From positions 62,001 to 126,000 of the forward strand of contig JAGQLS010000001.1 in assembly GCA_020429045.1 (NCBI GenBank): a stretch of DNA of 64,000 nucleotides, given 5' to 3'. Under the pieces are notes generated by a model. It was not told the origin of the DNA. It saw only the letters and a program-made list of their open reading frames with translations, and did no database searches. How positions within the stretch are numbered: the stretch's first letter is position 1; each line of letters opens with the position of its first letter. This stretch comes from Candidatus Woesebacteria bacterium. GTDB taxonomy: Bacteria > Patescibacteriota > Microgenomatia > UBA1406 > GWC2-37-13. The position numbers and the translations under genes were made by a program. This document shows positions 1 to 7,648 of the stretch, one piece after another.

Positions 1-566
1 GAAGGGTTTTTAAGCTTGCGGTCGCCAATCTTTTGTGCAGGTACACCAGCCCACATTTCTCCAGAAGGGATATCTTTGGTCACTACAGCGCCAGCTGCGA
101 CAACAGCGCCTTTATGGATAGTCACCCCGGGGAGGATGGTAACACGCGGTCCGATAAATACATACTCTTCTATAGTAACCGGCGCCATAACAGGCTTAAA
201 ATCTGGATCGTGTATATCGTGTTGAGCGTTGTAAATCATCACACCTGTTGCAATATCGACATGGTCGCCGATTACAAGATCCGCTCGGCCGTCAAGTACT
301 GCGTGCTCCCCTACAATCGTATCTTTGCCAATCGTTATGTTGGATGGTTCGTAAAATCGCGCACCCATGTTTATTGTGCTTGAGGAGTGGATGCGTACGC
401 CGGAAAGACGATACAAGACCATACGTACTACGCTTAATGGAAAAAAACCCAGAATATACACTACATAGAGAAATAGTTCACGCATGATATCCTCAAATCT
501 TCTCGTTCCTTTTTGAAAAATTTCCTCTGTTGAGAGTTTTTTTCCGGTTTTATCGGTGACGTTCAT
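1..566 (-). CDS. Hexapeptide-repeat O-acyltransferase (3' end cut by window edge)
   Basis: The reverse strand reads open from an ATG at 566 to the window edge, about 188 residues with the C-terminus missing. A hydrophobic, basic N-terminal segment (FLYVVYILGFFPLSVVRM) precedes repeated [LIV]-G-x4 hexapeptides such as ITIGKDTIVGEHAVLDG and IGPRVTILPGVTIHKGA. These are diagnostic of the left-handed beta-helix acetyltransferases (LacA/NodL/WcaF type). The likely catalytic histidine is in NAQHDIHDP, and the family-typical GVPAQKI follows near the end. Such enzymes transfer acetyl from acetyl-CoA to a sugar hydroxyl, so modification of a surface glycan is likely but inferred. The substrate cannot be told from sequence. 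Confidence 0.85.
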   Translation of the reverse strand, partial: MNVTDKTGKKLSTEEIFQKGTRRFEDIMRELFLYVVYILGFFPLSVVRMVLYRLSGVRIHSSSTINMGARFYEPSNITIGKDTIVGEHAVLDGRADLVIGDHVDIATGVMIYNAQHDIHDPDFKPVMAPVTIEEYVFIGPRVTILPGVTIHKGAVVAAGAVVTKDIPSGEMWAGVPAQKIGDRKLKNP

Positions 567-589
567 GGTTTATGAATTAAATAAGTAAA

Positions 590-760
590 AATAGTTAGTT
601 TTACATTATAAACGATAAGCTATAAGCTACAAGTTTTTCGTTTTTAGTTATTAGTTTTTGTTATTCTTTCTCTTTACTATTTTCTATTTACTCTTTGTCT
701 CCAGTTATGAGCTACGCATTACGCGTTATACGCTTATTATATCATCATAGTAAAATAGTG
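590..760. repeat. Low-complexity intergenic repeat words
   Basis: This AT-rich spacer is built from related short words (aagctataagctacaag, agttattagttttt, gagctacgcattacgcg). On the reverse strand it contains acgaaaaacttgtagcttat. An almost identical string recurs at about 34669-34690, and weaker relatives occur at 17430, 30550, 30690, 49945 and 56610. It separates the acyltransferase from rnhB, and its last bases hold the presumed rnhB promoter (taaaat at 751-756). Confidence 0.6.
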
Positions 761-766
761 ACTAAT

Positions 767-1384
767 ATGTTTGCCACCGCAAAAAATGAAAAGAAATACG
801 CACCAAGCAAAGATATGCTTGTTTTTGGAATAGATGAAGTCGGCAGAGGACCTTTGGCTGGACCGATCACCGTCGCTGGTGTGATACTAGGGGGGAGTAT
901 CAATTGGGAGCGGTACAACATTTCTGATTCCAAGCAGTGCACAAAAAAGAAAAGGGACACGTTGTCTCCAATTATTACCAAAAACGCCCAATTTTTCTCC
1001 ATTATGTGTGTATCTGTTGAGTACATAAACACATATGGCATCGTTGCAGCTTTCAAAAAAGGCATCGAACACGTTGTGAAAAAATTGTATTCAACGCTGG
1101 GAAACAAAAACATTGTCGTATTGATCGACGGCTCACCTATTCAATGTGCGCTTCCCTACACGTATCGTTGCGTCGTCAAAGGAGACGAGACGTGTATCTC
1201 GATAGCTGCAGCTTCTATCATCGCCAAAGTTCATCGAGATAAATATATGAAAAAAATACACGTAAGCTATCCTGGCTATCATTGGAACACGAATAAAGGG
1301 TACGGTACAAAAGCCCACAGAGAAGCAATAACATCGCTTGGCATAACACCCCATCATCGGGTACAATTTATCCACACACGATGA
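767..1384 (+). CDS. rnhB: Ribonuclease HII
   Basis: RNase HII cuts the RNA strand of RNA-DNA hybrids and starts removal of misincorporated ribonucleotides. The hallmark GIDEVGRGPLAGP supplies the first two acidic residues, LIDGS the third and VHRDKYM the fourth, so the full catalytic tetrad is visible. The C-terminal KGYGTKAHREAI motif is also typical. I chose ATG 767 (MFATAKNEK, 205 residues), because upstream in-frame codons from 695 lie in the low-complexity intergenic repeat. ATG 815 is a possible shorter start. A taaaat -10 candidate lies 10 bases before ATG 767. The LCP gene follows 42 bases downstream on the same strand. Confidence 0.93.
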   Translation: MFATAKNEKKYAPSKDMLVFGIDEVGRGPLAGPITVAGVILGGSINWERYNISDSKQCTKKKRDTLSPIITKNAQFFSIMCVSVEYINTYGIVAAFKKGIEHVVKKLYSTLGNKNIVVLIDGSPIQCALPYTYRCVVKGDETCISIAAASIIAKVHRDKYMKKIHVSYPGYHWNTNKGYGTKAHREAITSLGITPHHRVQFIHTR

Positions 1385-1426
1385 CGCACAAGTGTAAGAT
1401 GTGAAAAATTTTCATCGTATTTTTTT

Positions 1427-2620
1427 ATGGCAACGAATCAGCAACCAGAAATGAAACAATCGCGGCTCGCTCGCGTTAAAGAACGAAACAAAAAAATAAA
1501 ACAGGTTTCGATTGCTCTGGGTTTACTTATCGTCATGATAGGCGGATTGTTTGTACTGCGCATGCTGGGATTTTATAAATCAATTCAAACCGAGGCGCAA
1601 ACAAACAAACCAAAAAAAGAAGACATCCATACGCACAATTTTCTCCTTTTGGGCTACGGTGGGGGCAATCACGCAGGGGCATTCTTAACCGACACCATCA
1701 TGCTCGCGCATGTCGATACGAAAAAGAAAAAAATTCTTCTTATTTCCATTCCACGTGATATCTGGGTCGAAGTGCCAACCAAAGACGACACTTTTCATAG
1801 CAAAATAAATGCCGTCTATCAAATGGGACTGTTTCCGGAAAATTATCCTGCTCTTGATCCAAAATTCCATAGCAATAGCAATCCCTCTGGCTATATCAAT
1901 TATGTTGTGAAAAATCTAGCCGGACTCGAGGTCGACGGCTATGTTGCAGTAGATTTTGAAGGATTTGTGCAAACCGTAGGCGAACTCGGCGGGATTGATG
2001 TTGCTGTTGAAAAGGAATTTTACGACTATGAATATCCGATAACCGGCAAAGAAGACGATGTATGTGACCTTGAAGGAGACCAGCTTGAGGAAGCGCTACG
2101 CATCGCAACAACTTCGTCGGTGTTGGAAGCCTTTCCGTGCCGGTTCGAAACGCTTCATTTTGTCGCAGGCACAACCCACATGGACGGCGAAGAGGCGCTC
2201 AAATTTGCTCGCTCCCGCCACTCTCTGCAAGATGGCGGAGACTTCAACCGAACCCGCAGACAACAACTTGTTTTAGAAGCAATGAAGGAAAAAGTACTTC
2301 AGATTGGATTTATTCCAAAGATTATCCCTCTTCTTGATCAGCTCGAAACACATATTTCTACTGATATTCCACTTGCCGACCTGCAGTCGCTTCTTCTTGA
2401 GGCGCGCAACGCCAAGCAGTATTCGGTAGAAACATTTGTTGTTGGCGAAGATTACCTTTCGAGCGACTATTCAAATGAAGGTCAGTATATAACGATTCCA
2501 AAAGTAGGACTCGACGACTGGAGTGAGGTGAAATTGGTCATTCATCAAATTATTGAAGGTATCACTCCGACTCCTACACCGAGTTTGACCTCTTCTCCTT
2601 CTCCAACTTCTACACCGTAA
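1427..2620 (+). CDS. LytR-CpsA-Psr (LCP) family cell-wall polymer ligase
   Basis: LCP proteins transfer undecaprenyl-linked glycopolymers onto peptidoglycan outside the cytoplasmic membrane. A basic N-terminus and one membrane segment (residues ~26-46, VSIALGLLIVMIGGLFVL) lead into the LCP domain. That domain has FLLLGYGGG, LTDTIMLAHVD, the arginine motif ISIPRDIWVEVP, KINAVYQMG, GGIDVAV and FARSRHSLQDGGDFNRTRRQQ. The conserved Arg/Asp residues for polyprenyl pyrophosphate binding are present. Residues ~205-245 form an insertion with two cysteines (DDVCDLEGD and FPCRFE) that could form a disulfide. A Pro/Thr/Ser-rich tail suggests a flexible extracellular end. It fits with the glycan locus at 43.6-52 kb. 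Function is strong; the exact polymer is unknown. Confidence 0.93.
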   Translation: MATNQQPEMKQSRLARVKERNKKIKQVSIALGLLIVMIGGLFVLRMLGFYKSIQTEAQTNKPKKEDIHTHNFLLLGYGGGNHAGAFLTDTIMLAHVDTKKKKILLISIPRDIWVEVPTKDDTFHSKINAVYQMGLFPENYPALDPKFHSNSNPSGYINYVVKNLAGLEVDGYVAVDFEGFVQTVGELGGIDVAVEKEFYDYEYPITGKEDDVCDLEGDQLEEALRIATTSSVLEAFPCRFETLHFVAGTTHMDGEEALKFARSRHSLQDGGDFNRTRRQQLVLEAMKEKVLQIGFIPKIIPLLDQLETHISTDIPLADLQSLLLEARNAKQYSVETFVVGEDYLSSDYSNEGQYITIPKVGLDDWSEVKLVIHQIIEGITPTPTPSLTSSPSPTSTP

Positions 2621-2626
2621 TGTTGT

Positions 2627-3019
2627 TTATTTTTTGTGCAATCGTTTGCTGAACCATGAAGCAATTTCAGCAACAGACAAGCTGTCAGTGTCCGTTTTTA
2701 TCATCAAATATACTATTTCTTTATTTTTTAAGTTGAGACGAATGTTATTTTTTTCAAAAAAACGAAGTGTTGAAAAAAACGCAGTTCGTTTATTTCCATC
2801 AATAAAGGGATGATTTTTCACAAGTGACTGCAACAAGGCAGACCCCATTTCTAAAGTGTTTTTATAAAGAAATGCACCTGCAAATGTAGCTTTAGGTCGT
2901 TCAATGGCTGCCTGAAGCATCTCGATATCGCGAAGCCCGCTTGTGCCTCCTCCTATTTCAATCATTTTGTCGTGAATAACTATCACCTCTTCGATCGTAA
3001 GAAAGAAAGTGGTTTTCAT
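2627..3019 (-). CDS. doc: Doc/Fic-family toxin
   Basis: This 130-residue protein carries the Fic-fold signature NHPFIDGNKRTAF. In Doc toxins this motif phosphorylates EF-Tu, using the invariant His, Asp, Gly-Asn and Lys-Arg. The N-terminal IEEVIVIHDKMIEIGGG and SGLRDIEMLQAAIERP are typical of the Doc family. I placed the start at ATG 3019, one base after the antitoxin stop. A TTG at 3034 would give a five-residue longer product with an AGGAG immediately upstream. The toxin is translationally coupled to the AbrB-type gene and is convergent with the LCP gene, with only 6 bases between them. Phd-type antitoxins are the classic partner, so the AbrB-type partner is a variant. Confidence 0.9.
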   Translation of the reverse strand: MKTTFFLTIEEVIVIHDKMIEIGGGTSGLRDIEMLQAAIERPKATFAGAFLYKNTLEMGSALLQSLVKNHPFIDGNKRTAFFSTLRFFEKNNIRLNLKNKEIVYLMIKTDTDSLSVAEIASWFSKRLHKK

Positions 3020-3020
3020 A

Positions 3021-3266
3021 TCATTGGTGGGCAAGCTCCTGAATGGCTTGAGAATATTTTTTTTCTATTTTTTCAAGCCAAGTAAAAAGGTCTGGGCTGA
3101 GTTTCAATTTGTCAGCGTGTTCTTTAGTGGAAATGATTAGGCTTTTGCTTTGGGGTTCTTGGTGAACATACAGTTCATCGCCCGCTTTGAATCCGGTTTT
3201 ATCAATAAACGATTTTGGGATGGTGAGGGCAAGAGAATTGCCGACCTGGATGATTTTCTGTATCAT
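3021..3266 (-). CDS. AbrB/MazE (SpoVT-AbrB)-type antitoxin
   Basis: The 81-residue product begins MIQKIIQVGNSLALTIPK, the typical swapped-hairpin DNA-binding motif of AbrB/MazE antitoxins. It continues FKAGDELYVHQEP and ends in an acidic/basic helical tail that would bind the toxin. ATG 3266 was chosen because the domain begins exactly there; an upstream TTG (3320) would add a hydrophobic stretch with no family match. The stop codon overlaps the doc start region. An 8-bp inverted repeat just upstream (3283-3301) is a likely autoregulatory operator, and TTGACA at 3315-3320 (reverse strand) is a candidate -35. Confidence 0.85.
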   Translation of the reverse strand: MIQKIIQVGNSLALTIPKSFIDKTGFKAGDELYVHQEPQSKSLIISTKEHADKLKLSPDLFTWLEKIEKKYSQAIQELAHQ

Positions 3267-3282
3267 AGAAAAATAAATGATA

Positions 3283-3301
3283 ATTATAACAATGTTATAA
3301 T
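3283..3301. promoter_or_regulatory. Perfect inverted repeat upstream of AbrB-Doc operon
   Basis: attataac and gttataat form perfect 8-bp arms around a 3-base spacer. The repeat lies 16 bases before the antitoxin ATG and over the likely -10 region of a promoter whose -35 is TTGACA (reverse strand, 3315-3320). This is the expected position for an operator bound by the AbrB antitoxin or the toxin-antitoxin complex. Confidence 0.6.
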
Positions 3302-3329
3302 ATTCAAACGTGTATGTCAATCGGGCAGG

Positions 3330-5099
3330 TTACCACCACTCATCGCCTTCTTCGCCCGTGCGTATGAAACGTGATTTTACGCCATAATTTTTCCGCCCAA
3401 AAATCGTTCGTCGTTTGGCGTGAGAAATATACAGCTTCTCTCTGGCGCGCGTCACACCGACATAAAACAGTCTGCGCTCTTCCTCGAGTTTGAACACGTC
3501 GTCTATTGAATGTGCGTGCGGCAAAATCCCCTCCTCCACACCCACGATAAAGACATGGTCAAATTCCAGCCCTTTTGCCTGGTGTAAGGTCATGAGCTTG
3601 AGCCCTGCGTTTAGGCCTCGTTGTTCACCTTGAAAATATTCCGACTCAACAAGTGCAACCTGTTCAAGAAACTCCGAAAGCACCGGAAACGACATGGCGA
3701 CAGATTTGAGCTCGCGAATATTTTCCAACCGAGAAAAATCCTCTTCATCGTTTGCGTCGTATTTGTCCAGATACCCAACTTTGGTAAATATAAGCTCCAT
3801 AAGATCGACCGTCGCATGTTTAGACTCATTGTTTTGATACGATTGGTAGACTTCCTGAAAACGCTGCCATCTGCGCTTCCCCAGTTTTTTGATCCTGTCT
3901 GTTGCAATCGAATCCGTCGGATTTAAAAATAAGCGCAAATACGATAATACGTCTTTGATTTCTTTGCGCTCGTAAAATCGTACGCCTCCTATCAGACTGT
4001 ACGGGATGCTGCGGTGTAGGAGCACTTCTTCGATCGCGCGGGACTGAGCATTGGTGCGGTACAAAACAGCAGCATCAAGCTCGCCGTTCACTTCAAGTTG
4101 TTCGATGGTGTAGGCTACCTGCAATGCCTCTTCTTCTTCATTTTCTGTTTCGATGATGTCTACGTCTTCTCCTGCCTGATTATCGGTGCGAAGGTGTAGC
4201 ACGGGGTGAGACTGATTTTCCGAGATCACGTGGTAAGCAAAATCGAGAATGTTCTGAGTAGATCGATAATTTTGTTCGAGATGAAAGGTCTTGGAATCGG
4301 GAAAGTCTACAGAAAACGTCTCGAGATTGCGTATGTCGGCACCCCGCCACGAATAAATGCTCTGTGAAAAATCGCCAACCGCAGTGATATTTTTGTATTT
4401 TTGCGCAAGTTTTTTGGTAAATACGTATTGCGCATAGTTTGTATCCTGAAACTCGTCGACAAGCAAATAGCGGTATCGGTCTTGATACATGGCAAGTACC
4501 TCTTCGTGTTTGCGAAACAGTTCAACCGCTTTCATGATAAGGTCGTCAAAATCCAAGGCATTGTTTTTTTTGAGTTGCTTTTGGTATTCATAGTAAATGT
4601 CTGCGACCTGTGCAGCTTTGTAATATGCGAAAATATTGAGATATTTTTCTGGTTCGATCAGTTGATTTTTAGCTTCTGAAATTTTATGGGAAAAATAACG
4701 GTACGATTCTTTGCGATCTTTTTTCTTTAAAATTTTATTGATGAGGTTTTTTTGATCGTCCTGGTCGTAAATGACAAATGAACGCGGAATACCGATGTGC
4801 TCACCGCTCCGACGCAGAATCATGCAGCAAAACGAGTGAAAGGTGCCGACATAGCCGAGTGTCACTTCTTCACCCATGGCTTGGGCTATGCGTTCTTTCA
4901 TTTCCTTTGCGGCTTTGTTGGTGAAGGTTATCATAACGATCGACTTTGGGTTTACGCCTTTGTCGTGTATAAGGTGCAACACTTTATGTATGAGCACGCG
5001 TGTTTTGCCTGACCCTGCACCTGCTAAAATGACCGATGGGCCTTCGGTATGCTTCACTGCTTCTTTTTGCTGCGCATTGAGAGAAGAAAAAATATCCAT
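3330..5099 (-). CDS. uvrD: UvrD/PcrA-like superfamily 1 DNA helicase
   Basis: All SF1A helicase motifs appear in order: Walker A (LAGAGSGKTRV, residues ~25-36), Ia (VMITFTNKAAKEMKER), II (LLVDEFQDTNY), III (VGDFSQSIYSWRGAD), IV (LEQNYRST), V (LMTLHQAKGLEFDHVFIVG) and VI (RRLFYVGVTRARE). Motif III reads GDFSQ where well-studied UvrD and PcrA have GDxDQ. At 589 residues it is about 130-150 shorter than PcrA; the reduction lies mainly in the 2B region and the C-terminal tail, and the protein ends DEWW. It would unwind DNA 3'-5' in nucleotide excision and mismatch repair. The start is ATG 5099. tpiA is divergent 51 bases away. Confidence 0.94.
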   Translation of the reverse strand: MDIFSSLNAQQKEAVKHTEGPSVILAGAGSGKTRVLIHKVLHLIHDKGVNPKSIVMITFTNKAAKEMKERIAQAMGEEVTLGYVGTFHSFCCMILRRSGEHIGIPRSFVIYDQDDQKNLINKILKKKDRKESYRYFSHKISEAKNQLIEPEKYLNIFAYYKAAQVADIYYEYQKQLKKNNALDFDDLIMKAVELFRKHEEVLAMYQDRYRYLLVDEFQDTNYAQYVFTKKLAQKYKNITAVGDFSQSIYSWRGADIRNLETFSVDFPDSKTFHLEQNYRSTQNILDFAYHVISENQSHPVLHLRTDNQAGEDVDIIETENEEEEALQVAYTIEQLEVNGELDAAVLYRTNAQSRAIEEVLLHRSIPYSLIGGVRFYERKEIKDVLSYLRLFLNPTDSIATDRIKKLGKRRWQRFQEVYQSYQNNESKHATVDLMELIFTKVGYLDKYDANDEEDFSRLENIRELKSVAMSFPVLSEFLEQVALVESEYFQGEQRGLNAGLKLMTLHQAKGLEFDHVFIVGVEEGILPHAHSIDDVFKLEEERRLFYVGVTRAREKLYISHAKRRTIFGRKNYGVKSRFIRTGEEGDEWW

Positions 5100-5135
5100 G
5101 AATTATCATTCTAACAAACGAGTTTAAGAAATGAA

Positions 5136-5144
5136 TGGTATAAT
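5136..5144 (+). promoter_or_regulatory. Extended -10 promoter element of tpiA
   Basis: TGgTATAAT is a perfect extended -10. It ends 6 bases before the tpiA ATG, so transcription would begin at or next to the start codon. No clear -35 is seen, as expected for extended -10 promoters. Confidence 0.65.
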
Positions 5145-5150
5145 TGTTGC

Positions 5151-5828
5151 ATGTACTATTTGGTTGCCAACTGGAAATCAGAAATGGACTTCCATCAGGT
5201 CAAAGCGTGGTGCTTTACCTTTCTTGACAGCATAAACTACGATATCGGCAATCTTAATCAGCAAGAAATAAAAGTCATTCTCGGACCTTCGTATCTGTAC
5301 TTGCGGTTTGTACAGCAAACATTTTCGCGCATTCCTTTCATATATATCGCTTCTCAAGACGTTTCTCCACTCGGAAAAGGAAAATATACCGGCTTTGTAC
5401 CAGCAGAAAGTGTGAAGGATTTCTGTGAATATGCGATTGTTGGTCACAGCGAGCGGAGAAAGCATGCACGCGAATCGGAAGAGGAGATTAAAAAAAAGCT
5501 TGCTGAGTGTAAAAAACATGGCGTGAAAACAATTTTGTGCGTTCGCGAAACTAAGGATCAATTGTATGCAAGCGATATAGTTGCGTATGAGCCTGTTGAG
5601 GCGATAGGTACAGGCGCCAATGCAGATGCCACTCATGTGGTTGAAATGAAAAAAAAACTAAAACCCGCGAAAGGCCAGGCGTATTTGTACGGCGGCAGTG
5701 CAGATGATAAAAATATCGATGATTATCTGGCAACAGGCGAGGTAGACGGTTTTTTGGTGGGCACTGCTTCTCTTGATCCGAAAAAATTCTTCGCTATGTT
5801 TCAGAAGATGTTGGGGAATGAGAGATGA
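5151..5828 (+). CDS. tpiA: Triosephosphate isomerase (short form)
   Basis: The enzyme interconverts dihydroxyacetone phosphate and glyceraldehyde-3-phosphate in glycolysis. The N-terminal VANWKSEM holds the catalytic Asn-x-Lys, IVGHSERRKH the electrophilic histidine, and VAYEPVEAIGTG the catalytic glutamate with the loop-6 hinge. YLYGGSADDKN and GFLVGTASL form the phosphate-binding loops. At 225 residues it is shorter than the usual ~250 and close in length to archaeal enzymes. The start at 5151 is fixed by a TATAAT only 6 bases upstream. The gene is divergent from the helicase gene and stands alone. Confidence 0.95.
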   Translation: MYYLVANWKSEMDFHQVKAWCFTFLDSINYDIGNLNQQEIKVILGPSYLYLRFVQQTFSRIPFIYIASQDVSPLGKGKYTGFVPAESVKDFCEYAIVGHSERRKHARESEEEIKKKLAECKKHGVKTILCVRETKDQLYASDIVAYEPVEAIGTGANADATHVVEMKKKLKPAKGQAYLYGGSADDKNIDDYLATGEVDGFLVGTASLDPKKFFAMFQKMLGNER

Positions 5829-5860
5829 AATAATGATTTGGAACATATTTTCCCTCAACA

Positions 5861-5897
5861 GATACCGTATTTTATTCTCCGGCAACAGTTAACGATG
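5861..5897. repeat. Possible partial copy of the palindromic intergenic repeat
   Basis: gataccgtatttt (5861-5873), followed by ggcaac and aacgat, matches the left arm and early loop of the element at 30576-30610, where the same three words occur in the same order. The right arm is missing, so this would be a decayed half copy. It lies in the spacer after tpiA. Confidence 0.4.
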
Positions 5898-5905
5898 CTG
5901 CTTAT

Positions 5906-6364
5906 TTAGAGCGCTAAGGCAACAACCATAAAAATCACTCCAGCGGTAAGTGAAGCCGGTAAGAAATAGTCATTCACCCCTGCAACAGGCAGCTCTTCGA
6001 CAACCGTAGGTATAAGCGTTGGTGTGGGTTCTTCTGTCGGCGAAGGACTCGGCAGTAATCCACCTTTTGTCATGCCGTCTTCAACTATGGTTGGCGTCGG
6101 GGAACTGGTAGGTTCGTTCTCAGGCGTAGGGCTTGTGCTTGTGTATTCAATTGAGGGGGTAGGGCTTTTCACCGGTTCGCCATTTTGGTCGGGACTGGCG
6201 TTAGCAAGTAAATCCTGAGGGGTCTGAGGCGGCTCTTGCACTTTTCCTGTTGCAGATGAATTGAGCGCAGCCAGAGGATCTTCGCCATTGCTGATCGTGT
6301 AGCCGGTGTAGACTATGCCAAGGATGATGACGATGAGAGAACCGATGATAAGTACATTCTTCAT
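5906..6364 (-). CDS. Predicted surface protein with Pro/Thr/Ser linker and C-terminal LPVAG plus membrane segment
   Basis: The 152-residue protein starts with a membrane anchor or signal segment (VLIIGSLIVIILGIVYTGYT). A long low-complexity extracellular linker follows, rich in SPTP, TPTP and PSPTEEP. It ends ELPVAGVNDYF plus a hydrophobic stretch to the last residue. The LPxxG-like motif followed by a hydrophobic segment resembles a sortase-type cell-wall sorting signal, but the usual basic residues after the membrane segment are absent. The linker resembles the TPTP tail of the LCP protein at 1427. No enzymatic domain is visible. It may be a spacer or anchor; function is unknown. Confidence 0.7.
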   Translation of the reverse strand: MKNVLIIGSLIVIILGIVYTGYTISNGEDPLAALNSSATGKVQEPPQTPQDLLANASPDQNGEPVKSPTPSIEYTSTSPTPENEPTSSPTPTIVEDGMTKGGLLPSPSPTEEPTPTLIPTVVEELPVAGVNDYFLPASLTAGVIFMVVALAL

Positions 6365-6458
6365 AGAGATACTTTTATTCTAGTATCTTTTCTGTGGTGA
6401 TGCAAATAAACAAATGAGAAGTAAAAGGGGTAGATAAATATAGATTGTATAATGAAAG

Positions 6459-7321
6459 TTATTCTCGCTTATACGCTCCAACAAGACCGAAATCAAGCAT
6501 TTCAATAAGGCCTTTTTTATCTGTAAATTCACCATTCAAGCTTTCAGGAAGTAAAGAATGTATTATTGGCCAAGAAAATGTAGCCAAAGTGTGTGGAGTA
6601 GGATCCTCATTGCTTCTATCTAAATAAAAAGCTGGGCCGAACATAGATAAATCTGAAACTGCTCTCTTTCGTGGTTCTAAAGCCACTACATCTTCAATAG
6701 CTATTCTTGAAACTCTAATTTTTCCATCATTGGCGAGTTGAATAGTAAAGTCAAAATTAAATGGAAAAAAATCTCCATAATATTCTAAAGATGATGGTTG
6801 CATTCTGTTTATTAAATCCTCGTAAGGAAGACGAATAGAAATATCACGATCTGGGCTTATTGAGCAACTATAATGAGGAAATTGCTGTACTAATAATTGA
6901 CAAGATTTCGGATCAAGTTGAGCTGCACCATTTAAAGAATCTTGAAGAAAAGAACTTGCAACAGTACCAACTACATTATTTTGTTGTATACCAAGAAGTT
7001 GTTTAAGGTATCCCTCAAGTATAGCATGCATCAATAAATCTGCTTCAGTCGTTTTACCTCTAATATGTCTTGCTGTAAGACTTGTAGAAAAATCGTGGTC
7101 ATTTTTTCCCCGAAAATCATCTACCTTCCCCGAAAGAATTACTTGTTTGTCAGGAATAGATGCTTTTTTTATAGCATTCATTAATAGATACCATCTTGTG
7201 TTTGGGTGTTCCTTGTTTAAATAAGATGGAATTAACTTAGCTGCGTTGATATTAGATCCTATAAGATAATTATATTTATCTCGTGCATCTCCAAAAAAAA
7301 GTATTGGTCTACTTGTTTCAT
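6459..7321 (-). CDS. Orphan protein of unknown function; needs a -1 frameshift at T8
   Basis: I do not recognise this family. A consensus promoter (7331-7359) points to ATG 7321, whose frame (MKQVDQY) runs into a T8 run (reverse strand; A8 at 7293-7300) and stops soon after. A -1 slip in that run joins it to a long open frame, YFFFGDARDKYNYLIG onward. That frame otherwise has no start codon until ATG 7181, which would give 240 residues. The joined product is about 287 residues, soluble, with charged and aromatic segments and no membrane helix. The sequence between 7290 and 7181 looks coding. Options are programmed or transcriptional slippage, phase variation, a mutation, or a sequencing error. 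The gene is AT-rich compared with its neighbours. Confidence 0.6.
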
Positions 7322-7330
7322 ATATGCAAG

Positions 7331-7359
7331 ATTATACCTATAATTAAAACAAAAATCAA
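7331..7359 (-). promoter_or_regulatory. Consensus promoter of the orphan gene
   Basis: On the reverse strand TTGATT (7359-7354), a 17-base spacer and TATAAT (7336-7331) form a near-perfect sigma-70 promoter. The -10 ends 9 bases before ATG 7321, so the mRNA would have about three leader bases. This supports ATG 7321 over the later ATG 7181. Confidence 0.75.
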
Positions 7360-7389
7360 GATAATTTTTGACTTGAATAGATAATAATT

Positions 7390-7630
7390 ATGAATCCAAG
7401 CCTAGCATTGCTTCATACGTACTCAAAAATCTATTTCCTGGTGAATAAAGGAAGTTGTCGCTTCTATGTACTGCTTGTTGCAGACTGTGTAAACTAAAGA
7501 CGATTTATCTAGAAAAATTATTCTCGAATGTATCCCTGGCATTGTCGGTCCACTAAAAAACCTATTCTATTCATTACCTATAGTCAATGAAATAATCAAG
7601 AAGAATTACAGGAATATTTGTTTAACCTGA
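7390..7630 (+). pseudogene. Possible remnant of a small gene in the 327-base gap before mraY
   Basis: ATG 7390 opens 35 codons (MNPSLALLHTYSKIYF...) ending at TAA around 7495. A shift of one base near gtaaactaaagac joins it to a second open stretch (DDLSRKIILECIPGIVG... ending NICLT) that stops at 7630. Together they would make about 79 residues. Both parts look plausibly coding, but no family is recognised, and two frames are required. The rest of the gap shows only the promoter of the divergent orphan gene. Confidence 0.3.
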
Positions 7631-7648
7631 AGAATAACAAGAAGCCAA

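Noticed and set aside
695-766. Upstream start of rnhB
   Set aside because: The frame is open, but the sequence belongs to the low-complexity intergenic repeat and contains the likely -10 box.
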